Positions 52,163 to 62,878 are shown, counted from the stretch's first letter. The stretch is 64,000 nt of DNA from an uncultured Bacteroidota bacterium (GCA_903905065.1 CAIVEW010000044.1:209468-273467); one strand, 5' to 3'. Program-made: numbers and translations. The notes: generated by a model from the sequence alone, not told the origin.

Positions 52163-52317
52163 AACGCAACTATTCTGGCAATATTTTACCTGGTTACCTT
52201 GTCTGGTTTATCCGTTTTTTAACTCCCGGTTTATATTTTTTTAGCCCCTTTGTTCCATCTACGAATTCAATATAGTAAAAAATAAATTATTCCTGATATT
52301 CCATGAGAAATTTAGGA

Positions 52318-52325
52318 TATTTTTG
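52318..52325 (+). promoter_or_regulatory. -7 promoter element TATTTTTG before the 845-residue T9SS gene
   Basis: Exact TAnnTTTG match, 58 bases before the ATG. A near match, TATCTTTA, follows directly at 52327. Confidence 0.4.
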
Positions 52326-52383
52326 TATCTTTAGCCTTACTTGGCACAATAATTGATTATATTTTATTTAAAATCGAGACTAA

Positions 52384-54921
52384 ATGAATAACTCTACATT
52401 GTATCGCTTTGGAAGCGCGCGTTCGCCTATTGCCCAAAGTTCTGTCTCCATAAAAACATTTTTCAGTCATCTATTTCACAACAAAGCTTGCCGGCTGGTG
52501 ACTGCCGTGCTGCTTTTATTGCTGGGTAGCATGGGTAATAAAGCGCTGGCAATTACGACAACTTATTATTATCCGAGCTCTGTAACAGCCGGTTCGAATG
52601 CTACCTACTGTGTGGGTGCTGCAGCTACTGGCCTAACGGCTAGCGCGCCTACCTCTGGCACTACGACGGCCCCCAGTGCGACCGTAAACTGGACATGGTA
52701 TTACAATACAACCGGTGCTACGGGTACCCTTACCGGCGCTACAACGGTGTTGTCCGGCACATATACTGCCGCAGCCGCTGCAGCTTCCATTCCTCTGCCT
52801 GGTACCAGTATTTCAACCGCCACTGCAGGGGTGTATTACTATTTTGTTTACCTGACCTACACTTCCGGAGCAGGGGCCGGCACTTTATATTCGAATCTGG
52901 TGACGATCACTGTTAATGATGCAGGCACAATTTCCGGGCCTTCCACGCTGTGTGTTGGCTCGTCGGGTTTGTATAGCAGTACGGGGAGCGGCGGTACCTG
53001 GAGCAGCAGCAGCCCGGGGATCGCGTCGATTGACGCCGCCGGAAATGCAACCGGCCTTTCGCAGGGAGTTACTTCAATTATCTATTCTGTCGGCGGCTGT
53101 ACGTCAAGCTATGCATTAACGGTAAATGCGGCTCCCGCGCCTATTTCGGGAACGCTCACAGCCTGTCCGGGAACCACCACCTCACTCGCCGATGCTTCCA
53201 CTGGCGGCACTTGGAGCAGCAGCATACCTGCCACTGCAACGATAAACGCTGCAGGACTGGTCACCGGTGCGGCAGCAGGAACTACAACAATTACTTATGA
53301 CAATGGGTGCGGAACGCCAGCCACTGCTGACGTGACGATCAATCCGATTCCTGCTGGCATTACGGGCCCTGCCAATGTGTGCCCCACCGGCGGTTTGGTA
53401 CCGACGATAACACTGGATGATGCTTCCGCAGGAGGCACATGGTCCAGTTCGGCACCAGGTACCGCAACAGTAGCATATCTCACGCCAACATCTGGCCTGG
53501 TGACAGGTGTTACCGTGGGAACGGCTGATATTACTTATACAGTGCTTGGATGCATTACCACATACGTTGTAACGGTAGATCCAGTACCGGGCCCGATCCT
53601 GGGAGCGCTGAGAGAATGCCAGGCGACTTCAATTACCTTATCGGATGTTGTAGGCGGTGGTACCTGGAGCAGCAGTACTGCATCGGTTGCTATTATTGAT
53701 CCAGTCACCGGATTGGTAACAGGCCTTACCGGTGGAACCACGATAATCACTTATTCCGGTACATGCGGGTCTGTAGAAGCGGTGGACACCAGCATTCCAG
53801 CGCCGGATACGCTTACCTACATTAAGAACAGTGCGTGCGTTGGCCAGACCACCACATTTGCAGATCTGCCATTAGGCGGCACCTGGAGCAGCAGCAATCC
53901 CGCGGTAGCTTCTGTGCTTTTGGGGTCAGGTATCGTTACGGGTGTGAGCGCCGGAAGCGCTATTATCACCTACACTATCCCTCCGGGTTGTTCTAACAGT
54001 AAAGTAGTTTATATCAATCCTATGCCCGGGCCAATTAACGGTTCTTTGCAGATTTGTCCCGGCGCCAAAACGACTTTGACTGATGCATTGCATGGTACCT
54101 GGACTAGCGCGCAGAGCTCTGTTGCGAGTATCGTTGACACAAGCGGCGTTCTTACGGGCATTGTTCCGGATACAGCGAATATAACCTTCACAGATAGCGC
54201 TGGCTGCAGCATTGGTGCAACTGTTACTGTGAACCCTGCGCCTGTACAGATAACCGGTGGTAACATTACTTGTGCCGCAAGTGTTGATACTGTGTTTGAC
54301 GGTACGCCCGGCGGCACGTGGGCGAGCAGCAATTCAGGTATCGCTGCAATTGGCTCCCTAACTGGCATCATCACTACTAACGCTGCAGGCACCGCCACGA
54401 TCACTTACAAAATTGCCGATGGCTGTACCGCGACAAAAGTGGTGACTGTAAACAGTTTACCTACTGCTTTGGTTACTTACGATTTTGCAACAAACACGTT
54501 TTTTACAGCAACCTACTATGTTAGCTACCAATGGTATGACAGCCTGCAAGGGTTGATACCGGGCGCTACATCCTTCCAGACAGCTGCCCTTTACAATGGC
54601 AACTACTGGGTAGTTGTTACTGATACCAATGGCTGCATGGCCACGGGTACACCGGTGCACTATAATGTAAATATGGTAAGCGTGAAAAACCAGGCGACCG
54701 CAATGTTGCGTGTGTTTCCTAACCCGGTCACGAATACTTTGTACATTGAATCATCGGTTACGGTTCGTGCAGTGATCAGGAGCATAGACGGGAAAACAGA
54801 AATGGAGCAGGCGGATGCGAAAGAGATCAACACCAGCAGCCTGGCAAACGGCATGTACTTCATATCATTGTATGATGACAGCGGCGCCTGCCTGATGGTG
54901 CAAAAGCTTATTAAACAATAG
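52384..54921 (+). CDS. T9SS-secreted protein with seven Ig/Big_2-like repeats
   Basis: 845 residues. The signal peptide is unusually long: a polar stretch of about 35 residues precedes the hydrophobic core (VTAVLLLLLGSMG) and a cleavage site after KALA near 57. An N-domain (about 60-175) is followed by seven units of about 72 residues (about 178-685), each with CPG/CVG near its start, GGTWSSS, GLVTGV-type turn and a second cysteine. Then come the pre-tail Ig domain (VTYDFATNTFFTATYYVSYQWYD) and the T9SS type A domain (about 765-845; LRVFPNPVTNTLYIESS). The same unit builds the giant gene at 14579 and the gene downstream. A hairpin lies between it and the next gene. Confidence 0.87.
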   Translation: MNNSTLYRFGSARSPIAQSSVSIKTFFSHLFHNKACRLVTAVLLLLLGSMGNKALAITTTYYYPSSVTAGSNATYCVGAAATGLTASAPTSGTTTAPSATVNWTWYYNTTGATGTLTGATTVLSGTYTAAAAAASIPLPGTSISTATAGVYYYFVYLTYTSGAGAGTLYSNLVTITVNDAGTISGPSTLCVGSSGLYSSTGSGGTWSSSSPGIASIDAAGNATGLSQGVTSIIYSVGGCTSSYALTVNAAPAPISGTLTACPGTTTSLADASTGGTWSSSIPATATINAAGLVTGAAAGTTTITYDNGCGTPATADVTINPIPAGITGPANVCPTGGLVPTITLDDASAGGTWSSSAPGTATVAYLTPTSGLVTGVTVGTADITYTVLGCITTYVVTVDPVPGPILGALRECQATSITLSDVVGGGTWSSSTASVAIIDPVTGLVTGLTGGTTIITYSGTCGSVEAVDTSIPAPDTLTYIKNSACVGQTTTFADLPLGGTWSSSNPAVASVLLGSGIVTGVSAGSAIITYTIPPGCSNSKVVYINPMPGPINGSLQICPGAKTTLTDALHGTWTSAQSSVASIVDTSGVLTGIVPDTANITFTDSAGCSIGATVTVNPAPVQITGGNITCAASVDTVFDGTPGGTWASSNSGIAAIGSLTGIITTNAAGTATITYKIADGCTATKVVTVNSLPTALVTYDFATNTFFTATYYVSYQWYDSLQGLIPGATSFQTAALYNGNYWVVVTDTNGCMATGTPVHYNVNMVSVKNQATAMLRVFPNPVTNTLYIESSVTVRAVIRSIDGKTEMEQADAKEINTSSLANGMYFISLYDDSGACLMVQKLIKQ

Positions 54922-54929
54922 TTGTGCAG

Positions 54930-54956
54930 ATACCGGGGAGATATTCTCCCCGGTAT
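54930..54956 (+). terminator. Strong hairpin between two adhesin genes
   Basis: ATACCGGGGAGA and its exact reverse complement around a TAT loop. No T-run follows, so it is either a terminator of another type, an mRNA-stabilising end or an attenuator for the gene 45 bases downstream. Confidence 0.5.
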
Positions 54957-55000
54957 TGTGCTAACTGCATTTCCACTATAAATTGCTTATAAAAGTGTTT

Positions 55001-58000
55001 ATGAAGAAAATATACTTATTGCTTATTTTTTGCTGCCTGAGCTTCTCGGGCTTTTCTGCTACCTGGTATTCTATTGCTGCGGGAGGCGCCGTTGGCACCC
55101 TGACAAGCTGGAACAGCCTCGCCGGTGGCGGCGGGACTACACCCGCAACCTTCACCACTGCCGGGGATATCTGGATAGTACAGTCGAATATGACCATCGC
55201 TGGAACATCAACCTGGACACTCGGTGGATCCCTGCAGATCAACACCGGATCAAGGATCAGGAAAAGTGCAGCGGCTGGTACTAATACGATTGCTATTGGC
55301 GGAAACCTCACTTTGGCGGGAACCGGTATTATCTCCTATGCTGCTGCACCTGCTGGAAGTATCATTATAAACCTGGCAGGTAATCTAAGCCTGACAGGTA
55401 CTTCTTCAATAACTAATCCGGGAGCAGGCACGAATACCATTAATTTTACGGGCGCCGGTACTGCTGCTGCCCCGCAAACAATAACCTGGACAAGTACCGG
55501 GGCAAGTACAAACACGTCGCTGACTGTCAGTGCTGGTACCTATGTTCAGTTGTTGAGCAATGTACCCTTGCCTACTGGCTCTGCAACAGGTATGACCGTT
55601 AACGGCACGCTGGACTGCAAGACATTTGCGATCAGTTCCGGCAGCACCGATGCGTTTACCGTGAACTCTGGCGCTACTTTCATTACAGCAAATGCAGGCG
55701 GCATTAATGGTTCGGTGACGGCAATGTCGTCTACTTCATTTAATGGTGCCGCAAATTATCTATACAATGGTGTAGCCGCACAGGCCACAGGGACATTTTT
55801 GCCGGCAGCCATGTTGTCGGGCGGCTCTGTGACGATCAATAATGCAAGTGGCGTAACATTGTCGCAGACAACGAATTTTGCTTCCGGTGCTACACTGAAC
55901 CTGGGGAATGGTACACTGACAAATACTGCTGCAAATCTTGTCATGGCGTCCGGTTCTAATGTCAATCGCGACAACGGAACTTTGGCAGTAGCACCAACAA
56001 CATATAGCGGCGTAAACCTGACCTATGCCGACCTTGTGGTAAATGCGATATCGGTAACCACCGGAAATGAATGGCCTGCTGCGTTTACGGGTAACGTAGT
56101 AATTAATAAGCCGGTTTCTACTGGTACAATAACACTGAACGGAAATAAAGCAGTTGCGGGGCCAATAACGCTTAGCGCCGGCTCGCTGGACGCTTCGGTA
56201 ACTAATTATAACATTTCACTCACCGGTAACTGGACGAACACTACTACCAGCGGCAGTTTTATCGCTCGTGGGGGCACCGTTACAATGAACGGCAGTGTTT
56301 CTCAATCATTGGCCGGGAGCGTCTCGACAATATTTAATAATTTTACTTTAAGCAACACTGCGGGAGCCATTCTTAATTTCAGTGAAGAAGTAGATGGCAT
56401 GCTTACCCTCTCTAACGGGATATTAAATGTTGGTACACAAACGTTAACTTTTGGCCCGGCTGCGCTACCTGTTGCAGGAACATTCTCATCGTCAAACATG
56501 ATTATTACCGCCGCAACCGGTTGGATACAAAAGACGCTTTCAGGAAGTACTCCTCAAAACTATTTTTTTCCACTGGGCGATGCTTTATCTAATTATACGC
56601 CTATTAATTATACTTTGACGGGCGGTACGTTTGTAGCGGGTGATTGGGTTGTTATTCGGGTCTTACCGGTCAAAACTCCAGCTAACGCTAATCTTACTAA
56701 TTACTTAAACCGCTATTGGACTATTAATCATACTTTTTCCGCTGTATCGTATTCTGTTGCAGCAACATATGTGCCCTCAGACATAGTTGGAACTGAAGCA
56801 AATATTTCAGCTGGCGACTATAATGTTCTCGGTGCAGCTTGGACAAAATATGGACCTACTAATGTTGCCACCCACACAGTCTCTTCCGGTACTATTACAT
56901 CTTCGTTCTCGGATTTTACGGGTATCTCCACTGCTGGCCCCACAGTAACCGCTTCAGCTAGTACGTCGGTCTGCGCTGGTTACAGCACGCCGATTTTTGT
57001 GTCTTCTGTCACCGGTGATCCTACACTCACTTATTCATGGGCACCAGCAGGTAGCCTTTCCTCTTCGGTTGGGAGTCCTGTTACAGCGACACCCACCGTT
57101 ACTACAACTTATACCTTAACTGTCACCGATGGTAATGGCTTTACATCAACGGCTACCACTACAGTTAGTGTCAACTCCTCGCCAACTATTTCTGGCCCCG
57201 GAACGGTATGCGTGGGGTTAATAGCGTTCCTCACCGGAACTCCTGGTGGCGGCACATGGGTTAGTACTGTTCCGGCTAGCGGAACCGTTGATCCTGTTTC
57301 CGGAGCAGTAGTTGGGATTGCCGCGGGTACTACTACAATCTCTTATACTGCGCTGGGTTGTACCAGCACAACGGCAATGACTGTCGTGGCTTCTCCGGCT
57401 TCTATAACCGGCCCCAACAACGTATGTGTGGGCAACAACATAACACTGATAGAGACAAGCCCCGGCGGCACCTGGTCTACGTCCGATCCAACTGTTTCTT
57501 TGGGTTCTACAGGTATTGTAACCGGAGTTTCTCCCGGCACTGCTACCATTTCTTATACTACTATCGCCTGCAATCCCACTACCTATGTGGTAACCGTTAA
57601 TGCTTATCCATCCGCCATCACTGGCCCTACCAGTGTGTGCATGGGCGCTACCACAACTCTTGGAGACCTTACCGGTGGTGGTAGCTGGACCAGCAGCGAT
57701 GTGGTTACAGCGCCAGTTGGCTCAACGAGCGGTATCGTTTCCGGTAATGTGGTGGGCACGGCCACCATCACCTATACTGCAGCAGGGTGTGCGGTAACCG
57801 CACCAATGACTGTAAACCCGGTTCCATCACCAATTATAGGGTCCTCTGTGGTTTGCACAGCAGGCGTCTTGCCATTGACCGACATAACAGCCGGAGGCAC
57901 ATGGAGCACCAGTGCCGCCTACGTAGCAACGGTTGATCCTACGGGTAATGTTACAGGCGTTTTGCCGGGTGCTACGGCAACTATATACTACACAATAGCA

Positions 58001-59410
58001 AACGGATGCGCTGCCAGCCAGATCGTAAGCGTGGTAGCTGCCCCGTCTGCCCTGGCAGGAAGTACTTCTGTTTGTGTATCCAGCACTATCCTGCTTACCG
58101 ACCTCGTAGGCGGCGGCACATGGAGCAGCAGTGCACCTGGTAGCGCTTCAGTGCCGATTGGAGGCCCTGGAACTGTCTCAGGTGTTATGCCAGGTTCCGT
58201 AACTATAACTTATACCATACCGGGATGCCCATCACCGGTTACTTATAATGTTACGGTCAATCCAAACCCCGTGCCGATCACAGGTACAACCAGCTTGTGC
58301 GATGGCATTGCTTCTAATGTGTACGACCTTACCTATGGTGGTACTTGGACTACCGGCGATCCATCTATTGCATTGGCTACTCCTACCCCGGGAGGCGCTG
58401 TAGGAACTGGAACAGTCACAGGGGTATCCTTAGGAACTACAAATATTAGCTATACGCTCCCCACTGGTTGCTTTGTGATATGGGCGGTCACCGTTAACCC
58501 GGCGGCACCGCCGATATCAGGCACGGATACGATATGTGCAAATGGTTCAGCCTGGCTTACAGACATCGTGGGCGGTGGTACCTGGACTAGCAGTAACCCT
58601 GCGGTAGCAACGATTACCAATACCACAGGTTACCTAACCGGTCTCGCGACAGGTATCACCTATATCGTTTATACATTGCCCTCTACGGGCTGTTCAAGAT
58701 CGTTATTGATAACGGCGAAGCCGCCGGTGACGCCTATTGCCGGCCCAACTCACATATGCAGTGGTTCCGTTGTGCATTTAACAGACACGGATCCCCGGCC
58801 CGGAGGCACCTGGAGCAGTTCGAATAATTATGTGGCAACGATAGACACAGGGACATTGACAACCTTTTTCCCGGATACAGTGGTGATTAGCTACACCATT
58901 TCAGCCTTTGAGGGCTGCATTGCCACCACAACGATCACAGTTGATCCGCTGCCTACGCCCACAATTACTTATAATTTTGCCACTCATAGTGTGAGCACTG
59001 CTTTTACTTACAGCAGCTATCAATGGTACAATGATCAGACGGGCCTGATAGGTGGCGCAACCGGTGCAACCTATGTTTTGCCGCATGCAGACGATTCTGT
59101 TTCGGTAACCGTGACGGATGCAAATGGTTGTGTCGGATCTGCTACCTGGTTCTATTATAATTACACGGGTGTTAATAACGTGAACACTGCCAGCGCAAAA
59201 ATATTCCCTAACCCGGCTACGTCAACTTTGTTCATAGAGTCGGCAGTCACCGTACGTGCTGTGGTGAATGCAGTAGACGGTAAAGTGGTGATGGAACAGG
59301 CCGATGCGAAACAATTGAACATCGCTGGCCTCGCAAGCGGCACTTACATTGTTACATTGTACGACAATGAAGGACAGGCAGTGCTCACGGGCAAGCTGGT
59401 GAAAGAATAA
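55001..59410 (+). CDS. T9SS-secreted adhesin-like protein with eight Ig/Big_2-like repeats
   Basis: 1469 residues from the ATG at 55001 (MKKIYLLLIFCCLSFSGFSA signal peptide); a TTG at 54983 is rejected. The N-terminal 600 residues form a repetitive beta-helix-like region (AGTNTIAIGGNLTLAGTGIISY, GSLQINTGSRI and similar rungs). A PKD-like domain follows (about 645-720), then eight units of about 72-77 residues (about 725-1305) with paired cysteines and GGTWSSS turns, the pre-tail Ig domain (ITYNFATHSVSTAFTYSSYQWY), and a T9SS type A domain (about 1390-1469; AKIFPNPATSTLFIES). Probably a surface adhesin. A good terminator follows. Confidence 0.88.
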   Translation: MKKIYLLLIFCCLSFSGFSATWYSIAAGGAVGTLTSWNSLAGGGGTTPATFTTAGDIWIVQSNMTIAGTSTWTLGGSLQINTGSRIRKSAAAGTNTIAIGGNLTLAGTGIISYAAAPAGSIIINLAGNLSLTGTSSITNPGAGTNTINFTGAGTAAAPQTITWTSTGASTNTSLTVSAGTYVQLLSNVPLPTGSATGMTVNGTLDCKTFAISSGSTDAFTVNSGATFITANAGGINGSVTAMSSTSFNGAANYLYNGVAAQATGTFLPAAMLSGGSVTINNASGVTLSQTTNFASGATLNLGNGTLTNTAANLVMASGSNVNRDNGTLAVAPTTYSGVNLTYADLVVNAISVTTGNEWPAAFTGNVVINKPVSTGTITLNGNKAVAGPITLSAGSLDASVTNYNISLTGNWTNTTTSGSFIARGGTVTMNGSVSQSLAGSVSTIFNNFTLSNTAGAILNFSEEVDGMLTLSNGILNVGTQTLTFGPAALPVAGTFSSSNMIITAATGWIQKTLSGSTPQNYFFPLGDALSNYTPINYTLTGGTFVAGDWVVIRVLPVKTPANANLTNYLNRYWTINHTFSAVSYSVAATYVPSDIVGTEANISAGDYNVLGAAWTKYGPTNVATHTVSSGTITSSFSDFTGISTAGPTVTASASTSVCAGYSTPIFVSSVTGDPTLTYSWAPAGSLSSSVGSPVTATPTVTTTYTLTVTDGNGFTSTATTTVSVNSSPTISGPGTVCVGLIAFLTGTPGGGTWVSTVPASGTVDPVSGAVVGIAAGTTTISYTALGCTSTTAMTVVASPASITGPNNVCVGNNITLIETSPGGTWSTSDPTVSLGSTGIVTGVSPGTATISYTTIACNPTTYVVTVNAYPSAITGPTSVCMGATTTLGDLTGGGSWTSSDVVTAPVGSTSGIVSGNVVGTATITYTAAGCAVTAPMTVNPVPSPIIGSSVVCTAGVLPLTDITAGGTWSTSAAYVATVDPTGNVTGVLPGATATIYYTIANGCAASQIVSVVAAPSALAGSTSVCVSSTILLTDLVGGGTWSSSAPGSASVPIGGPGTVSGVMPGSVTITYTIPGCPSPVTYNVTVNPNPVPITGTTSLCDGIASNVYDLTYGGTWTTGDPSIALATPTPGGAVGTGTVTGVSLGTTNISYTLPTGCFVIWAVTVNPAAPPISGTDTICANGSAWLTDIVGGGTWTSSNPAVATITNTTGYLTGLATGITYIVYTLPSTGCSRSLLITAKPPVTPIAGPTHICSGSVVHLTDTDPRPGGTWSSSNNYVATIDTGTLTTFFPDTVVISYTISAFEGCIATTTITVDPLPTPTITYNFATHSVSTAFTYSSYQWYNDQTGLIGGATGATYVLPHADDSVSVTVTDANGCVGSATWFYYNYTGVNNVNTASAKIFPNPATSTLFIESAVTVRAVVNAVDGKVVMEQADAKQLNIAGLASGTYIVTLYDNEGQAVLTGKLVKE

Positions 59411-59432
59411 TCGTCCGAATTCAAATATTTTG

Positions 59433-59463
59433 GAGCCCCGGTTTTTCCGGGGCTCTTTTTTTG
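59433..59463 (+). terminator. Rho-independent terminator
   Basis: GAGCCCCGG and CCGGGGCTC around TTTTT, followed by TTTTTTTG, 22 bases after the adhesin stop codon. Confidence 0.95.
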
Positions 59464-59496
59464 TGCGTTCCCCTAAGAAAAGTATATTTATACCGC

Positions 59497-61584
59497 ATGG
59501 CAAAGAAAACCAACAAACCGGCAAATGCAGTGAACGCTGCGTCTTCAAAGCAGCCCCTGCAACTCAGGAAGCCGCCGGTGAAACCGCCGGAAAAAGAACA
59601 AGCGAAGAATGCGCTGCAAAAACCGTTTGTGCAACTACTCATCGCGGGTAGTATAGCCTTGCTTACCTGGTTGTTTTTCAAAGTATGCCTCGATAACCAG
59701 ATCACCAACTGGGATGACCCCGGGTACATAAAAGATAATCCGCTGATCAAAGACGTTTCTGCTGAAGGAATAAAAAATATTTTCTCTACTTCTGTAATGG
59801 GGAACTACCATCCGCTTACTATTCTCAGCTATGCTATAGAGTATAGCTATGTGCAACTGAAGCAGGAGTTTTATTATGTTTATCACAGGGATAGTGTGTT
59901 GCTGCACATAGCCGTCACTTTATTGGTCTTCTGGTTTGTAAACGTGCTGACGAAGCGACCCGTAGCTGCAATTGTGACGGCGCTGCTTTTTGGCCTGCAT
60001 CCTATGCATGTGGAATCTGTGGCATGGCTGGCCGGGCGCAAGGACGTGTTATACGGTATGTTCTTCATGGCCGCGCTGATCGCGTATGTATATTATTTGC
60101 GCGCCAATGGTGCAAGGAAAATAGGCTTATATGTCACGGTGCTTGTGCTGTTTGTGTGTTCGCTATTATCCAAACCGGTTGCCGTGGTATTGCCTGTGGT
60201 ACTGTTGCTGATCGACTACTTCGACCGCAGTAAGTTTGGCAACATTGGGTTTATTAATGAACTACTTGGTAGCGACAACCTTCGTAAGTTTTATTACGCG
60301 GTTACGGAGAAGATACCGCTCTTTGCCATTGCAATATATTTTGGTATCAGGTCTATCCATGATCAAAAACATTTTGGTGCGCTGGATACTCAAAATGTGA
60401 AGTATAGTTCTATGGAGCGTATAGCACTGGGTGGCTATGCATTCATCACCTATTTGTGGAAGTCAGTGATACCCCGGCAGCTTAGTTGCTTTTATCCTTA
60501 TCCAACCAAGATGGATGGCTCAATCCCCTTTGTTTATTATCTGTATCCGATAGCTGCATTGGTAATCTTGGGTTTGCTGGTATTCGCGTTTTTCCGTAAA
60601 AAGAAGGTCATCGTTTTCGGGAGCATGTTCTTCCTGGTCAATATTGTTTTGCTGCTGCAGTTTATTCCCGTAGGTGGCGCTATACTCGCCGATCGTTATA
60701 CCTACATACCCTACCTCGGCTTGTTTTTTATGGCAGGGTGGTGGATATCCGATTACTTTGAGCGCGGCGCGAAAATACAAATTGGCTATGCCGCCCTGGC
60801 TGTTGTGCTGGTTTATTCTTTTTATCTCGGGTACTTGAGCAGTGAGCGTTGCAAAGCCTGGTACGACACCAGCAGCCTCTGGCGCGACGAGATAGAGCAG
60901 CAGCCGGAAGCGCCGAATGCATATAATAACCTTGGCTTCGAATACTTCAATAAGTTCAATGACAGCGTGGATGTGAACAAGCGTAAGATATACTACGACT
61001 CCTCCTATTTCTTGCTGAACAAAGCCATATCGCTGCAGAAAGACTTTGTAAACCCCTATATCTCCCTTGGCGAGCTGGAGCGTAGCACGGGGCAATGGGC
61101 GGAGGCGAAGCGGAACTATTACAAAGCACTATCACTACACGACGCTAGTGAAACGCCAAACGCTTACCTGGGGCTGGCGATCATTTATGCGATCAATCAA
61201 AATTTCGATTCGGCAGGTATATGTTTTAGATTGGCCCTGAAAGAGAAGCCGTATTTTCCCGAGGCAGTAAGTAACTATGGTAACTTCCTGGACATGACGG
61301 GTAAGACAGATTCGGCTATCATTGAATACGGTGTAGCGATAGCACAGAACCCTGATATGTATGCTCCGCTGCTGAACAGGGGAAGAGCGCTGATGCGCAA
61401 GAACCGGCCGGATGACGCGCTAAAAGATTTCAACAGGGCAGTGGAACTTTACCCGCAGATGGGTGAGATATACTACGCCCGGGCCTCGGCATACGCAGCG
61501 AAGGGCAACAACACACAGGCCGCGCAGGATGCCGCGAGGGCACAGTCGCTGGGCTATAAGCCACCCGCGAATGGACATCCCTAA
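59497..61584 (+). CDS. TMTC-like multi-pass membrane protein with TPR repeats, second copy
   Basis: 695 residues from the ATG at 59497; an in-frame TTG at 59461 lies in the terminator and is rejected. A basic N-terminal stretch of about 45 residues precedes the membrane part (about 48-470, eleven or so helices) with NWDDPGYIKDNPLIKD after helix one and LHPMHVESVAWLAGRKDVLYG at about 166-186. TPR units follow (about 480-690). The layout equals that of 8173-10098, so the two are paralogues. By analogy with TMTC proteins it may be a GT-C O-glycosyltransferase using a lipid-linked sugar; in Bacteroidota, exported proteins are known to be O-glycosylated. The adhesin genes upstream encode plausible Ser/Thr-rich substrates (inference). 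Confidence 0.8.
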   Translation: MAKKTNKPANAVNAASSKQPLQLRKPPVKPPEKEQAKNALQKPFVQLLIAGSIALLTWLFFKVCLDNQITNWDDPGYIKDNPLIKDVSAEGIKNIFSTSVMGNYHPLTILSYAIEYSYVQLKQEFYYVYHRDSVLLHIAVTLLVFWFVNVLTKRPVAAIVTALLFGLHPMHVESVAWLAGRKDVLYGMFFMAALIAYVYYLRANGARKIGLYVTVLVLFVCSLLSKPVAVVLPVVLLLIDYFDRSKFGNIGFINELLGSDNLRKFYYAVTEKIPLFAIAIYFGIRSIHDQKHFGALDTQNVKYSSMERIALGGYAFITYLWKSVIPRQLSCFYPYPTKMDGSIPFVYYLYPIAALVILGLLVFAFFRKKKVIVFGSMFFLVNIVLLLQFIPVGGAILADRYTYIPYLGLFFMAGWWISDYFERGAKIQIGYAALAVVLVYSFYLGYLSSERCKAWYDTSSLWRDEIEQQPEAPNAYNNLGFEYFNKFNDSVDVNKRKIYYDSSYFLLNKAISLQKDFVNPYISLGELERSTGQWAEAKRNYYKALSLHDASETPNAYLGLAIIYAINQNFDSAGICFRLALKEKPYFPEAVSNYGNFLDMTGKTDSAIIEYGVAIAQNPDMYAPLLNRGRALMRKNRPDDALKDFNRAVELYPQMGEIYYARASAYAAKGNNTQAAQDAARAQSLGYKPPANGHP

Positions 61585-61609
61585 ATTACCAACTGCCAAC
61601 TGTAAACTG

Positions 61610-62878
61610 CTAACTGCTCACCGGCATCACTACCTGGACCGTTTTGCGTGTTTCCTGGCGCAGCAATGTTTGTCGCCCCTTGGTAAGGGTATCAATGGCT
61701 TCCTGTGTGTAATGCCGCACGGTAAGCAGGGCTACCTTTTCGTTGATGGTCACTTTATAATGTTCGCTGAGCGCAGGTATAAGCGCCCGCAATTTATCTT
61801 CCCGGTTATCGACACAGGCAACGAAGCTGATAGCGGCATTTTGTATCAGGTTGATCTTCACTTTCAGGTCGTGGAAAATACTGTATAGGGTGCTGAGGTT
61901 ATCTTCCGTAATAAAAGAGAAATCCCGGGTAGTGGCCTGCACCAGCACCTGGTTTTCTTTGAGAGCGATAAGGGGAGGGTAGGCAGCCGATACCTCCTGC
62001 TTAATAACTGTGCCAGCCAGTTTCGGGTCCAGGAAGCATTTTACGTAGAGTGGGATGTTATTGTTTTGCAGTGGCTTTATAGTTTTTGGGTGAATGATCT
62101 GCGCCCCGTAAAAAGCCATTTCTATCACCTCATTATAAGAGATCTCATCGATCTTTACCGTGTTCGGGAATTGCTTCGGGTCGGCATTCAGCAGCCCTTC
62201 CACATCTTTCCATATCGTTACGGAAGTGGCGCCCAGCATCGCTGCAAGTATAGCTGCCGTATAGTCGGAGCCTTCACGGCCAAGTGTTGCAGAAAGGCCA
62301 TCGCTCGTAGAGCCTATAAAGCCCTGGGTAATTATTACTTTACCCTGCTCCAGTATTTTGCCCAACAGCTTTGAATTGTTCAACGACGTTTCCCAATCCA
62401 CTACAGCATCACGGTAAGTATCATCAGTGGTGATCACTTTCCTTATATCTACCCACTCACTGGCCAGGTCATTCTGCATCAACCAGGATGAAAAAATAAC
62501 GGCGGAGAATATCTCTCCCAGGCAAACGACCTGGTCGTAAGAGCGATCGTAATATTGAGCATCGGCAGTCTGCGCAGCATTTTCCAAGGCAATAAAATGT
62601 GCTTGTAAGGAGGCTGCTGCTTTTGAATAATAGCTATCATCGAGCAATTGCCGGGCGTAGTCGAGGTGTTGTTGCTCCAGATTTTTTGCAAGGGCTAATG
62701 CATCTTCTTTTCGGCCATGGCAAGCAGCGTTAACAATGGCTTCCAGCGCATTAGTAGTTTTTCCCAAAGCCGACATCACCACAAGCAATGGTTCTTTAGC
62801 CTCCCTAACGAGTGTTAGTAACGCAGCCATCCTCCCTGCATCTGCTATCGATGCTCCTCCGAATTTATAAATAAGCAT
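61610..62878 (-). CDS. Aspartokinase, monofunctional
   Basis: 422 residues with the aspartokinase start YKFGGASI (K5, G7, G8), the substrate-binding region TQGFIGS-x-SDGLSATLGREGSDYTAA and TIWKDVEGLLNADPK, and C-terminal ACT-type regulatory sequence (about 300-422; QVLVQATTRDFSFITEDNLSTLYSIF, INLIQNAAISFV). It phosphorylates aspartate, the first step toward lysine, threonine and methionine, and is usually feedback-controlled through the ACT domains. It is not fused to homoserine dehydrogenase. A well-spaced promoter lies just upstream. Confidence 0.94.
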   Translation of the reverse strand: MLIYKFGGASIADAGRMAALLTLVREAKEPLLVVMSALGKTTNALEAIVNAACHGRKEDALALAKNLEQQHLDYARQLLDDSYYSKAAASLQAHFIALENAAQTADAQYYDRSYDQVVCLGEIFSAVIFSSWLMQNDLASEWVDIRKVITTDDTYRDAVVDWETSLNNSKLLGKILEQGKVIITQGFIGSTSDGLSATLGREGSDYTAAILAAMLGATSVTIWKDVEGLLNADPKQFPNTVKIDEISYNEVIEMAFYGAQIIHPKTIKPLQNNNIPLYVKCFLDPKLAGTVIKQEVSAAYPPLIALKENQVLVQATTRDFSFITEDNLSTLYSIFHDLKVKINLIQNAAISFVACVDNREDKLRALIPALSEHYKVTINEKVALLTVRHYTQEAIDTLTKGRQTLLRQETRKTVQVVMPVSS

